A model generated the notes under the pieces. That model was not told where the DNA came from and ran no database searches. It saw only the letters and a program-made list of their open reading frames with translations. A stretch of DNA of 64,000 nt from NCBI GenBank assembly GCA_004352715.1, contig SCFE01000068.1, forward strand, positions 1,199,184-1,263,183. The letters are read 5' to 3'. This stretch comes from Hofstenia miamia. Lineage: Eukaryota; Xenacoelomorpha; Acoela. The position numbers were made by a program, and so were the translations under genes. Shown here one piece after another: positions 34,725 to 45,859 of the stretch (position 1 is its first letter; each line of letters starts with the position of its first letter).

Positions 34725-34924
34725 AAGGCTTACAAACATTAAGCTTTTATTGAATAAAATCGTAGCAACATTATCATAAATCATCATAAAAATTAATGCA
34801 CAGTGCAAATCATTTATACATGCGACATCAAGTACTCGTCGGTTTACCATAATCCAAGCCTTGTTGGTTTACCTTATGATAAACCGGTAAACATAATCAA
34901 TTAGCCTAATAATTGTGCATTGCA
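34715..34924 (-). repeat. right terminal repeat, inverted
   Basis: Reverse complement of the left repeat with about 11 differences in 210 bp, three of them within the outer 8 bases. On the plus strand it supplies the pol stop codon and AATAAA at 34753-34758, well placed to end the gag-pol transcript. Confidence 0.85.
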
Positions 34925-34929
34925 ATAAG
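34925..34929. repeat. target-site duplication ataag (right)
   Basis: Right partner of 30156-30160. A 5-bp duplication is usual for gypsy-type integrases. Confidence 0.75.
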
Positions 34930-35210
34930 TATAATATATTATCAAACACCCAATTTGGATCCCGCAAAAATTTTTCAGCAACTGATGAGCTATTACATGT
35001 TACTGAAAAATGTAGAGCATAACTCGATTCTAATAAATTTGTAGCTATAGCTTGTTTAGATCTCTCAAATGCCTTTGATTTGCTTAATGACAACATACTA
35101 ATTGAAAAACTATTTTACTTACGGTTTTCATATAATAGTAAGTAATTGATAACTACAGTATTTGCCAAAAATATCCCAATAGAGCACAAAGAGCTCCGAT
35201 TATGGCATTA
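34925..35210 (+). pseudogene. LINE RT, right of the insertion
   Basis: Continues the RT of 29165-30160: 'ILSNTQFGSRKNFSATDELL', then 'VAIACLDLSNAFDLLNDNIL' with the first catalytic Asp (usual form LDLSKAFDxxxH). It fades out after about 35210, before the YADD block. Divergence and stops show it was old when the gag-pol element landed. Confidence 0.8.
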
Positions 35211-35827
35211 GTAAATCCATATTGAAATTGGAAGATCCAATTAAGGCTCCTAAAAATCAGAATTGGACAAGAAAAGTTCCGAGTAAGGCAATTAGTCATC
35301 CAATTAATACAAACAAATAGGCGATAAAATTATTTGAACTGAACTCGACCAAAAATTATGTATATACCAAGATGAGAATTATTGTTCTATCGTTTTTAAA
35401 CTTATTATACAAAAGTGAATACATTGTTGTTACAAAAACCGTTCTTTATTTCAAATTTTTTATCGCAAGTTTATCTGAATTGTCTATATTTTAATTTTGA
35501 AGTCTATACGTTAAGTACAATAGCTTAGATATTTGGCAAGCAACAAAACTGCAACACTTTCATTATATTTTTCTTCAAATCTCACTGTTTTTGTAACAAA
35601 TACAAATCAAAGACACTTTATAAATTAAGATTGATAATGAGTGCAATTTTTTTTGAACCTGAGAATAATAAACCATACATAACTACGATAAATGTATTCA
35701 TACACTTTACATATACTTTCCTAATGCTTGTTCTCAAGTGTATGAAAACATATGGCGCAACAGAATCAATATTAGTCTATGCTGTGAAATTTAACTAACA
35801 AATAATAAAAATATTTTGCACAAACAA
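35211..35827. other. intergenic, nothing recognised
   Basis: AT-rich, may contain further decayed LINE sequence without readable motifs. Confidence 0.35.
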
Positions 35828-36368
35828 AAGGTGTGTTCCTACTATCGACTTTTATCATCTGTCAAGAAATCGGTGATAAAAGTCGATAGTGTGAACACTC
35901 TCTGCTTTTTTAGCGGCTGATAAAAGTCGATAGTCTGAACGCTCCATCCTATTTTTTGGCAAAACTGCCAGATTATTGTCATCTGATAATTTATCAGCTG
36001 ATAAAAGTCGATAGTCTGAACGGTACTAAAACTAGTCGAATAGCTACTTGAAACTAATTGCTTACTTCTCAAATAGGAAACAGACTTCCAAAACGTAAAT
36101 TATTGTCGTTGAAATATTTCAACTTTAAAATGTGTAAACATTGTTTACATTCCAAGACAAACCAATCCATAAACAGATGTTGTTGCTTTTCTTACTGCAA
36201 ATCAAAAGATGATAATTTATCATCTGATAAAAAATCGATAGTCTGAACGCTCTTCCAACATCGCTTTTTCTGATAAAAAATCGGATGATAGAAATCGCCA
36301 ATGTGAACGAAAATAATTGCATTTCGATTCAAATCTGCTGACAAAAGTCGATAGTGGGAACACACCTT
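35828..36368. mobile_element. MITE with aaggtgtgttcc ends and iterated 25-bp unit
   Basis: 541 bp bounded by aaggtgtgttcc and ggaacacacctt. The end repeats extend with few mismatches into actatcgactttt / aaaagtcgatagt. Inside, the unit (ctgataaaagtcgatagtctgaacg) recurs at about 35872, 35917, 36000, 36222 and 36336. No coding capacity. Target duplication ambiguous. The tandem subterminal units look like transposase binding sites. Confidence 0.7.
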
Positions 36369-36429
36369 AACTGACCATTTTTGAACAAGTGTAAAAATTA
36401 ACCACTTATGAAGGATCACGATAAACATT

Positions 36430-36664
36430 AGGCATAAGAAGAAGAAGAAGAAAAATCTATGTTCAGAAATTGTTTTAACAATAAATAGAAATACTGATAA
36501 CAAATTCTGAAAGCGTCAAGAAAGTAATACAAAATTAAACAAAGAAAAGAAAACAATGACTATTTACAAATAAAAAGTTGTTAACTTGGGCTATGGCGAT
36601 TATTAGTTTCTATTAATAGAGTAATCAGGATTATAAAATTTATAACCTCGCCATTTCAGTTTTT
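36430..36664 (-). mobile_element. LINE copy 2, 3' end
   Basis: On the minus strand: the ORF2 end 'KLKWRGYKFYNPDYSINRN' and stop, then a 3' UTR that resembles that of 16440-17466, ending in a (TTC)n run (36436-36453). The rest of the element lies beyond the 1000-N gap. Confidence 0.65.
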
Positions 36665-37664
36665 NNNNNNNNNNNNNNNNNNNNNNNNNNNNNNNNNNNN
36701 NNNNNNNNNNNNNNNNNNNNNNNNNNNNNNNNNNNNNNNNNNNNNNNNNNNNNNNNNNNNNNNNNNNNNNNNNNNNNNNNNNNNNNNNNNNNNNNNNNNN
36801 NNNNNNNNNNNNNNNNNNNNNNNNNNNNNNNNNNNNNNNNNNNNNNNNNNNNNNNNNNNNNNNNNNNNNNNNNNNNNNNNNNNNNNNNNNNNNNNNNNNN
36901 NNNNNNNNNNNNNNNNNNNNNNNNNNNNNNNNNNNNNNNNNNNNNNNNNNNNNNNNNNNNNNNNNNNNNNNNNNNNNNNNNNNNNNNNNNNNNNNNNNNN
37001 NNNNNNNNNNNNNNNNNNNNNNNNNNNNNNNNNNNNNNNNNNNNNNNNNNNNNNNNNNNNNNNNNNNNNNNNNNNNNNNNNNNNNNNNNNNNNNNNNNNN
37101 NNNNNNNNNNNNNNNNNNNNNNNNNNNNNNNNNNNNNNNNNNNNNNNNNNNNNNNNNNNNNNNNNNNNNNNNNNNNNNNNNNNNNNNNNNNNNNNNNNNN
37201 NNNNNNNNNNNNNNNNNNNNNNNNNNNNNNNNNNNNNNNNNNNNNNNNNNNNNNNNNNNNNNNNNNNNNNNNNNNNNNNNNNNNNNNNNNNNNNNNNNNN
37301 NNNNNNNNNNNNNNNNNNNNNNNNNNNNNNNNNNNNNNNNNNNNNNNNNNNNNNNNNNNNNNNNNNNNNNNNNNNNNNNNNNNNNNNNNNNNNNNNNNNN
37401 NNNNNNNNNNNNNNNNNNNNNNNNNNNNNNNNNNNNNNNNNNNNNNNNNNNNNNNNNNNNNNNNNNNNNNNNNNNNNNNNNNNNNNNNNNNNNNNNNNNN
37501 NNNNNNNNNNNNNNNNNNNNNNNNNNNNNNNNNNNNNNNNNNNNNNNNNNNNNNNNNNNNNNNNNNNNNNNNNNNNNNNNNNNNNNNNNNNNNNNNNNNN
37601 NNNNNNNNNNNNNNNNNNNNNNNNNNNNNNNNNNNNNNNNNNNNNNNNNNNNNNNNNNNNNNNN
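36665..37664. other. assembly gap (1000 N)
   Basis: Exactly 1000 N, so a placeholder of unknown true size. It hides the RT C-terminal half of LINE copy 2. Confidence 0.99.
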
Positions 37665-40600
37665 CAAGAGACAATATGAAGTTTGATACCCAAGAAGGAA
37701 GATTCTACAAAGAACTAGATGCAGGAGAAAAGTCTACAGAATTTAAAAAACCAATACATATATTGAACAGAAATGGGCCACAAACGCAACCTTGAAGAAC
37801 ACTTTTGTTGATCTTTTCCATATCCAAAAGTCTGTTGTTATATTTTACCATTTGTTGTCCATTACCAATGAAACTATCAAGCCAATTAATGATGCTATAT
37901 AGTTAAATGTGTTATATAGTTTAACCTTTCAAATAAAATGTGGTGATTTACATTGTCAAAGGCTTTCTTGATATCAAGGCTGATTAATCTTACATAATCA
38001 TAATTTCCATTTTTATATGACAGAATTCTATTTTGTAGTTCGATAACATTTGTTGTTGCTCCATTTGTTCGGAATCCATCCTGATTTATATTTACATGAC
38101 TATTGTAGATTTCTTTGATATAAATATTAAATACACGTTTTTCAAAAGTTCTTGACAATATTGAAGTGATGGTAATTGGTCGTAAATTTTTGGCGGTTGC
38201 GATTTTCGAATTGGTGTTATTATAGCAGTTGTCCAAATGTTTGGGAAATTAGTAATTCTTAGCTATTCCTCAAATATATAAGGAACTATTGGCGTATTTA
38301 TAAACAAAATTTTTTTTAAGAAACCAATATCGGATTCCGTCGTATCCTGTTTATGTTTTTTTGACGTTTTTCAATTCATGATATACTTAATGCATTGTTA
38401 GGAAAAGAATCTTTTCATTATCTTTTCTAAGGTTGTTTGTTCTTCAAATAATTTGATATGTTAGAAAACATTTTGTTGATTTCATTTGTATCAAAGACTT
38501 TATTCATTTTTGATAGTGTATTGCGTCCAATAAGCTGATTTACAAAAGCCCACTATTTTTTGTATTTTTCCTTGAAATACTTCTTTAAATTTCTTTATTA
38601 AATCTTTCAAACATTTCATTAGCTCTACGAAATTGTTTTTTAAATATTAATTTCTTTTTTTCTTAATATATATTTAATTTGAAGAGTCATGAAAATTGGA
38701 TCCTTATTTGTCATTTTAACATTAATGATTCGACATGCTCTGTCAATGCAATTCTTCATTATCTGACAAAATAATGAAGTCCCTTCATCAATATCGTATT
38801 GTATGATTTCTTCAATATTTCAAAATTTATATTTTTCATTAAACAGTTTAGTTTTTCAATGTTTTTTCCATTAATAATTTGAAATGAAATGGTCACTTTT
38901 TCTATGCCTGTTATAAGTGAAGATTTTGTTATTATTCCAAGATGATCTGTAGAAACCCCAGCTTGAAATGTATAACAATTTTCATATAAATTTGGATGAG
39001 AGGTTATAGCATTATATAGGTTTCTTAATTTTCTTGTATTTTTATCATTGAGTTTTGTCATACAGATAGAACTTGACAGCTCATCAACATTGAGATCATT
39101 AAAGTCACCGCCAATAATAAAAATAAGGCCTGGTTACTTAAAATTAAATTTTCTATGAAATCAGAAATGCAATCTTGCACTTTATTTTTCTTAGCAACCG
39201 GTAAATTTGGTAGATTGTACAATCCGGTAATATACATTGACTTCTTATTAAACAGTATTTTGATCCAAAATAATTATATATTTATTGCTTCAGCAAATAC
39301 TACGAGACTACTTTCAATATTGCTTTTAACATAAATACATACACCAACACCTCTATGCTTTTTATTCCAAATTTTCCGATCTTTTCTAAAACAAAATCCA
39401 GTCAGTTGAGGATGACTTTCAGAAATTTCACAGTCAAACCAAGTTTTACTAAATATACAGACATCTACTTTATATGTGAGAATATCAATTAATAAGGAAT
39501 TTAAATCTTTTATGTTTCTTAGAGATCTACAATTAAGAACTAAAATCCTTGGAGCTTCTAGTTTTAAGGAATGTGAATAATTATAAATATTGTTACTTTG
39601 ACATGCCTCACTTGGTATGAAAGGAGTTGCGTAATTGTTTAAATAAGAGTTAATTAGATGAGGATCTTGAAGATGTGAGTTTTCTAATTCTGTTAGTCAA
39701 TCATCAGTTTCTGTTTTCTGCATTATTATCATAATGTTGGACAAATAAATAGGATAGACATTTGAAAAAGTAGAATGATTACATTTATCAAGGTGTGAAG
39801 TGCTGCAATTTACAAATTTATGTTCACAAGGATTGTCCTTATTTGGACAATTTGTATACATGTGATTTTGTGTACAGAACATGCGAATATGTGATTTTTT
39901 AAGCACACATTTCTGGAATATCCATACATTGCACAGTTAGAATACACGCGTGCACAAAAATGTTCAATGGCCTTGCACATCTGAAGACTAATATGTATTC
40001 TGTTGTCAAGTAAGAATTTCTGTACTTTTGGGGATATTTGAAGAAAATAATTGAGGTTTTGCTTTACCCGTTAATCTTAGTAAATAATATTTCAAACATT
40101 GAATCACTTAAACTACACAAATCTTTCAAATAATATTTTTTCTTTGTTTTCAGGTGCACTTAAGTTTTCTAAAAATAACTCGGTACATTTAGAATTTTTA
40201 ACTTAGGTGCAATTTTTTTTCTACAAAATTATAAGACATATTTTACCCGATATTATCTTAACAACCTCAAAATCAGCTTTAGATTCACAAGGAAACACAA
40301 GTACATTATTCTTATTTGGGAATATCTTTCTAATTTTAGAAAAATCCCTAGTCTCGAATTTCTTTAAGAATATCCTGAGTAAAATTTGAAATGTCAGTGC
40401 TTCTTATAGGTTCATTATTCGCTAAATTTTCGATCGAACATTTAATATAATAGGTTTATATCTTTTTAGAATATTGAAGTAGCTTTCTTCATTATGACTG
40501 ACAGTATTTCCCAATATCAATACACTTTTAAGTTCATACTAAAATAGACTCGTGGCTAAAAAAAGTGCATCATCTATAGTCTGCCTCTTGAACAAATTGC

Positions 40601-40710
40601 TAAGTTCGTTACTTCATTAAATTTGTTAAAAATTTCATTATTCATATTCATATCGTCTAGAATTTAAAATGTACACAAAAAAAATTCACCTTATTTTCCC
40701 ACCATTATGT
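37665..40710 (-). mobile_element. LINE copy 2, 5' part, opposite to copy 1
   Basis: Same layout as copy 1 read leftward: 5' end at about 40706, eroded ORF1 with knuckle relics at 39697-39906, endonuclease about 39550-38760, RT 38236-37800. From about 39340 leftward to the gap it is identical by eye to copy 1, stops included (38759-39061 and 37895-38236 translate identically to 20524-20826 and 21349-21690). From 39340 to 40706 it differs at many positions and ORF1 is more broken. The antisense fragment of the second LINE is present too, at the same breakpoint (about 37796). Confidence 0.85.
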
Positions 40711-41350
40711 GAAATAGACCCGGCCATGCCTCAGGATTTTCAAATTTGCTAAGAGGCTTAAACAAAATTCTTTATACATGTGGAAAAACGATTTGTTCTT
40801 TTAAATGAAGGCCAGATGGTTTAAGATTGATATTATTTTAATACAATATTAGCATAAAAATGTAAGAAAGAAATAAATGGTAAAAGTGGAGTTTTTAACA
40901 TTATATTGAGATATCTACACAATTAGCCAATACAAATTGTATTTTTGTAACAATTTACATAATAATAATAAACGTTTATAAAAAATCTAACAAAATATTG
41001 ACACCAGCTAATTTATTACCAAACTGATAAGCAAACTAAATGTTCGAAAATTAACATTAATTTACAATTATATGATAAAATCATCGAAATTAACAGTAAA
41101 AATTGCTCATAAATGACAAATATACAATGTATAGAAATAAGTTACAAAGGCACCAGAACAAAATATTTAACATTTCAAAAAATTACTTGCAAAAAAATTT
41201 TAGATAGAGTCAACATTTATAAAAATAAATAAATCCATCCCCAAAATGCAAAGAAAAATTGGAGGAAGCGTATGGATCGGAATGACATCTTTTTAGAATT
41301 TAGACTCTGCTAAGGAGTGATGTATAAAGGAGACAATTGATGATGATGAC
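40711..41350. other. 3' flank of the unrecognised minus-strand gene
   Basis: AT-rich. On the minus strand AATAAA occurs at about 41011, a candidate polyadenylation site for the gene ending at 41351. Confidence 0.35.
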
Positions 41351-41574
41351 TTATAAATTTGAAGTAATGGCTAGAGAAAGCATTGGCGGTACTTCACTTA
41401 GTTCATCCTCTTGGCGTGATAAGTTATCACTTGACTGGGAGTGATCGTGATGAACAGGAGCTAGATAATCGTCACTAGATGGAGAAAGTGTAGTTTGATC
41501 CGCCATTTCTGCAACAGTGGGTATTTCTGGTAGACAACTATCATCATCAACCGAAAGTAAAACGCGTGATTGAA
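41351..41574 (-). CDS. last exon of an unrecognised gene
   Basis: The minus-strand acceptor 'aaatttag' opens a frame of 73 residues to TAA: 'SRVLLSVDDDSCLPEIPTVA', then 'TLSPSSDDYLAPVHHDHSQS', then 'NLSRQEDELSEVPPMLSLA'. Ser/Asp/Pro-rich, like a flexible cytoplasmic or regulatory tail. The first two bases complete an Ile codon with the last base of exon 44289-44398, and the phases agree. No family recognised. Confidence 0.65.
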
Positions 41575-43334
41575 CTAAATTTTTTTCAGCATTATTATGG
41601 TAGTATATACATATAACATACTAACATAGCCTATAACTTCAAATGCCTGCATAGAAATATTGAATTGCGCAAAATTAGAATATCGGCTTACAAACTAATA
41701 AACCTTACAAGAGAATTTTATGAGGGAAATTAATTCTAAAAATAGAATTACACAGAAAATTTGATACCAGTGCATTTCTAAGCTGTTTAATATTGAAAAT
41801 AGAAATTTCCAATCACATGGAATAAACTAAACAAGCAACACATTAAAATAAAATTGTGTAGGATTGAAAATATAAAGTAGGACCAATTGTGAGACGCATC
41901 GACTATTTCCAGCAGACAGCTTTTATTTGTAAAACATCTGTAGTTTATTTCCTTCATAAACAATTGCAATCCAATAAAATGAGCATCCAACAAACTTTTT
42001 ATGCTCATTGGAGGATAGAATCTATTTATAATCACAAAATTTCCAGACAGAGGCTATCAGTAAAAGATGTAAACTATATTTGTATAGAAAGTTCCGAGTT
42101 GGTTTACAAGTTATACAAATAGCTTAAACACGTCTTTTCAGTTTTTCAGATTTACAGTATTTTTCACTAATCATGTAAATACCACCGATAGTTCATTTCC
42201 AATTGCATCAAAACACGTGTTTTATATCGGCCCCTTGTCCAAATTCATTTCGATTTCTAATTAAGACGACGTCATTCCATCACGTGAGCAAATTATTTAT
42301 CCAAGATTTTTAATCAGGAAAATAGGGAAATGACATAAAAAACACTCTTTAAAAATAACATTTAAAATACTTGTAAAAACACTGCTAAGTTTAATTTAAT
42401 ACTCAACAAATCTGCACCATGCACTACGAGAAAAAAGTGACTAGAACTTAATAGAAATAAAAGGGGATGCCAAGAATGCAAAAATTTTTTTCAACACAAA
42501 TAATATCTTCCTAGATCTAGATTCTAAAGATTCTAAATTGGACNATGTGACTAGAACTTAATAGAAATAAAAGGGGATGCCAAGAAAGCAAAAATTTTTT
42601 TCAACACAAATAATATCTTCCTAGATCTAGATTCTAAAGATTCTAAATTGGACAACAATTAAAACCAATTAATAAAAATATAACACTTAATAAATTTTAC
42701 ACGAGAAAATTTTATTCAAGTACATTTGCATAGTAGTCGTCAAAGGAACAGTAAAATCTTTCAAAGTCTGATTTTTTTAGTGATCACGCGACCTGCTGAT
42801 ACAGATAGGAGAAATATTTATGGATGAGGTTTTGGCGAAATATTAATCTGTGCTAGGATAGTGTCGACATTATTTAAATTCGAAAGCGAATTTATTGTGT
42901 CATTAAAACTTTAAGAGCACAATGGAAACAGCAGTAGGGAAGCATATGTTCTCAATGCGAATCCGCATTTTATGCTAGAAAGTAGAAATTATTTGGCGCG
43001 TCAGACAGCGCTCCCATTAGTCAGTAGTGATTCAACGGGTAGAAAGCCCATGGAGAATTCAACAGAGCAATTATGCTGGAAATACCCTCAAATGGTAAAT
43101 AGATAACCTCAGTGTAATGACTGAAAAACAATCCGTAAATGCTAAATTTACATTTCCAATTGTAAATTTACTGATTAGTGTATAAGTGCTGTGCACATAT
43201 TATTGTTAGTTGTTTACAATTCCATCAAACCTACAAAATTAGTTTTCATAAAAATTCTAACTTTAAAACAGAACTGCTGCATTAAAAAAAACGATAAAAT
43301 ACGAAGGACTGCAAAGACAAAATTTCATAAAAAA
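41575..43334. other. intron sequence with an assembly duplication
   Basis: AT-rich intron of the minus-strand gene. It contains the duplicated block at 42437-42653. The open frames 41787-42035 (-) and 41889-42122 (+) overlap each other and show no motif. Confidence 0.4.
42437..42653 (+). repeat. 107-bp duplication around a single N (42544)
   Basis: 42437-42543 and 42547-42653 are alike except for one base (aatgc versus aaagc). Contig ends that were abutted rather than merged. Confidence 0.85.
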
Positions 43335-43583
43335 TTATTTACATTCTGAGGATGTTCTAAGCAATTTATCGAATAGCAAGGGTTTAGTGATATCATATAT
43401 GTTAATCCAGCGAACTTTTGTGTTAAGGATAATTTGAAAACTGAAGCCGCTTCTTTTGGCAATCAGATTCACTAGGTTTTCGCAAAAACATGCTTTCCCA
43501 CATTCCGAAGGGTACGATAAATTTTTCAAATTGAAACATACTTTCACCATTTTATGTAATAATAACAATTCATCGAGCACCAA
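43335..43583 (-). pseudogene. possible C-terminal piece of a P-element-like transposase
   Basis: The frame reads 'HKMVKVCFNLKNLSYPSECG' and continues 'RWINIYDITKPLLFDKLL'. It lies on the same strand and downstream of the transposase pieces at 45.0-45.9 kb, at a distance suitable for the same element. No diagnostic catalytic residue; assigned by position and resemblance. Confidence 0.35.
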
Positions 43584-44288
43584 GAGTCCTCAAACACACT
43601 GTCTATGCCCCATATATGGATCACTGTGATGCATCACTCATAAACTTGGTCCCATATTTGGATCACAAGTTAAAAAATACACAAAAATCGTGTGAGGTAT
43701 TTCCTGAAAAGGCTTAGACAGTGAGAGGGTTAAAAGCATATCTCAGATAAAAAATTTTTAAACAAATTTTTTGATGTTTTGTTGTCAGAAAAACAAACAG
43801 TGGCGACACATTTGAAAAATTTACAAGTCAATCGAATAAAACACCGCGGCAGATCTACACTTAAAAAGCATCTTGAAGGCGCATATTTTAGTAAATATGA
43901 TCGGATAACATTGTATTGTTTTACTAGTTACAAGAAGTATTATAAAACTCTTTCAAAGTTTCATTTAAAATAAGTGATTTGCCATTCGAACAAAATTAAT
44001 GAAACGTTAACAAAACAAAGTTAATCATGAACGTAATTGAGTGAGTAATCGCAAAATAAAACTTCGGCTACAAGTTTGATAAACACTATAAAATAAGTAC
44101 CCGCACAAATGCAAATTAAATACTCACAGGGGGATTGAAAGCAAAATATACAGAGATAGATGATAACGGTATATAATGCACACATACTTTGAAATCTCAC
44201 GAGGCAATTTGATAAACCATTTTACAGAAATGCATATTTATATTCGAATAAACAGATGCTTGCATCTTCAATGTAGCATAATACTCAC

Positions 44289-44398
44289 TATAGGTATGAT
44301 AGCGTGTACTTCCTTTCAACGATGCCCTTATTGGAGGTTCGGGACCAAATTTATACGAAGGGTGGGAGCTGATGGATGTTTGTGCGCTCACGACATTG
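44289..44398 (-). CDS. penultimate exon of the same unrecognised gene
   Basis: Acceptor 'catgccttacag' and a strong donor gtgagt. Only one frame is open across 36 residues: 'SAQTSISSHPSYKFGPEPPI' then 'RASLKGSTRYHTY'. The end phase 1 fits exon 41351-41574. The 2.7-kb intron between them holds a transposase relic. Upstream exons probably lie in or beyond the gap at 46067. Confidence 0.6.
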
Positions 44399-44984
44399 CT
44401 GTAAGGCATGAGATTGGTGAACAACAAAGAAAATATGAACATAAACATCTAAAATATACAATTGATTAAAAGTGTTACATATATTAAATTATTAATAAAT
44501 AGCTGATAATTTAGTACATGTCATCTAGAACTGCGCAACCACGAATTTGCAACACATTTTAGTGAAGCTTTACTTAGCGGGAAAAGACAAACAATATTTA
44601 GAAATCAAAATTGAATTGATTATAATCAGAAACTTATCATGTCTGAGTTTCCCTCCATTTATTATTTACAAACTCCATTTCAATTTAATAAATTTCTGCT
44701 TGTTTTAAGAAAATCACTTGGATGCAGAGAATTTCAAAAGAAGTAATTAGCATTTTTATTTCAAAAAATATACATGAAGTACTAAGCAAAAAAATATTTA
44801 AATTCGCATGTGTGACAAAATTGGAATTCTATCCCAATTGGACGAAAAGAAATTTTTGCAAATTGAAAGTGTAAAATTATGTTTAACACAATCAGGGTTG
44901 TTAAGGTATTTTAAACAGGTTGAAAACACGAGGAAAAAACATGAATAATACACTTTTTTAAAAAAACATTGTTTTTTATTTTTT

Positions 44985-45601
44985 CAGCGGTAACTCAACA
45001 ATTATAATAAAATATGCTATTCCAGAAAAACCTTTAAACGTTGAACGTTTTTCCGTGATCCAGTTGTTGCGAAAAGATTTCCATATGTACTGGATCAATA
45101 ATGCAGAACTTTTAGTGTTTCAAAATTGGGTGTGGAAAAACAAACGATTTTTCAATAAGAAAGGCTAGTTCCGAATAACTTTATATACCTTCCTATGAAC
45201 AGCATTGTTATCTTGTTATCAGAAATGCAACCAATAACTACTCCACATGAATGAACCATATTCATCACATTTGCAATGGCTGAACGAAAAAATGGGGCTT
45301 CAAGTGCAAATATAGGCAGAAGGCTTAACCCAAAATGTCGACCAATAAGTGGCTTCACCATAATTGTTAAAACTGTTCTAGCAAACAACTGAGCTTTATC
45401 TGCTGAATATCCAATTACGTGAGCATTAACATATTTCCATGATGCTTTTATAAATATAGTAAAAATATAATGATTACCTATTGCAAGTTCCAAAAAACAA
45501 CAGATCACCAATTTTGACTGCAATATGTTCAGAAAATGCACACATTTGAAAGTTTTGAAAATGCTGACAGACCATAGAAATACAGGTAGTTTCTTTAACA
45601 T
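44985..45601 (-). pseudogene. P-element-like (THAP-type) transposase core, broken
   Basis: The minus-strand frame contains 'HVIGYSADKAQLFARTVLTI', then 'MVKPLIGRHFGLSLLPIF', then 'VVIGCISDNKITM' with a candidate catalytic Asp. After a frame change comes 'YIWKSFRNNWITEK' (about 45045-45085), matching the usual D-P-V-H-L-x-K-x-x-R-N-N-W block. This order is that of the RNase H-like core of P-element-type transposases in invertebrates. Stops and frameshifts show it is dead. Confidence 0.6.
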
Positions 45602-45667
45602 GATTTTGTAGATGACAATTTTTTCAGTTCATCTTAAATTAATGCTTAATTTTAAACGCCAGACTAT

Positions 45668-45859
45668 TTACGCTTCATATACGTTTTTTCCAACACAGAT
45701 AACAGTGTTTTTTCCAACACTTTCTTCAGCATCGTTTGAGAAGTGAAAAACTTTTGAAAATGGTTCACCAGAATAATTTGAGCGGCAGCTGCATATAGAA
45801 CACTTCTTATATAGGCAAGTCAAGCGAGCATAAAGTAAGTGATTTACTAAAACAACCAT
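45668..45859 (-). pseudogene. THAP zinc-finger relic of the same transposase
   Basis: 'KKCSICSCRSNYSGEPFSKV' followed by 'FHFSNDAEE' resembles a THAP domain start (C-x2-4-C, then basic/aromatic, then F-x-F/P). Position upstream of the core on the same strand fits THAP-transposase order. The second Cys-His pair of the finger is not readable. Confidence 0.45.

Larger units (their letters stand above)
30161..34924 (+). mobile_element. gag-pol retroelement with terminal INVERTED repeats and TG...CA ends
   Basis: Encodes a gag with a Cys/His knuckle, RT, RNase H and a DDE integrase of Ty3/gypsy type. The left end (30161-30370) and right end (34715-34924) are 210 bp each and about 95 percent alike as inverted repeats, not direct LTRs. 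The outermost bases are TG and CA, and both sides carry ataag (30156-30160 and 34925-34929), a 5-bp target duplication. It interrupts a LINE RT in frame. Two internal duplications (around the N runs at 30544 and 32915) look like assembly artefacts; without them the element is about 3.9 kb. The ORFs have several frameshifts, so this copy is likely inactive. Alternatives: a misassembled normal gypsy element with an inverted 3' LTR, or a one-off rearrangement. Confidence 0.8.

Noticed and set aside
36603-37693. Long open frames through the 1000-N gap
   Set aside because: They consist of N; only the flanking ends carry information.
18903-40710. One large inverted segmental duplication covering both LINE copies
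   Set aside because: The 5' flanks of the copies are unrelated and the similarity starts at the element boundary, so they are separate insertions; only the identical inner block needs another explanation.
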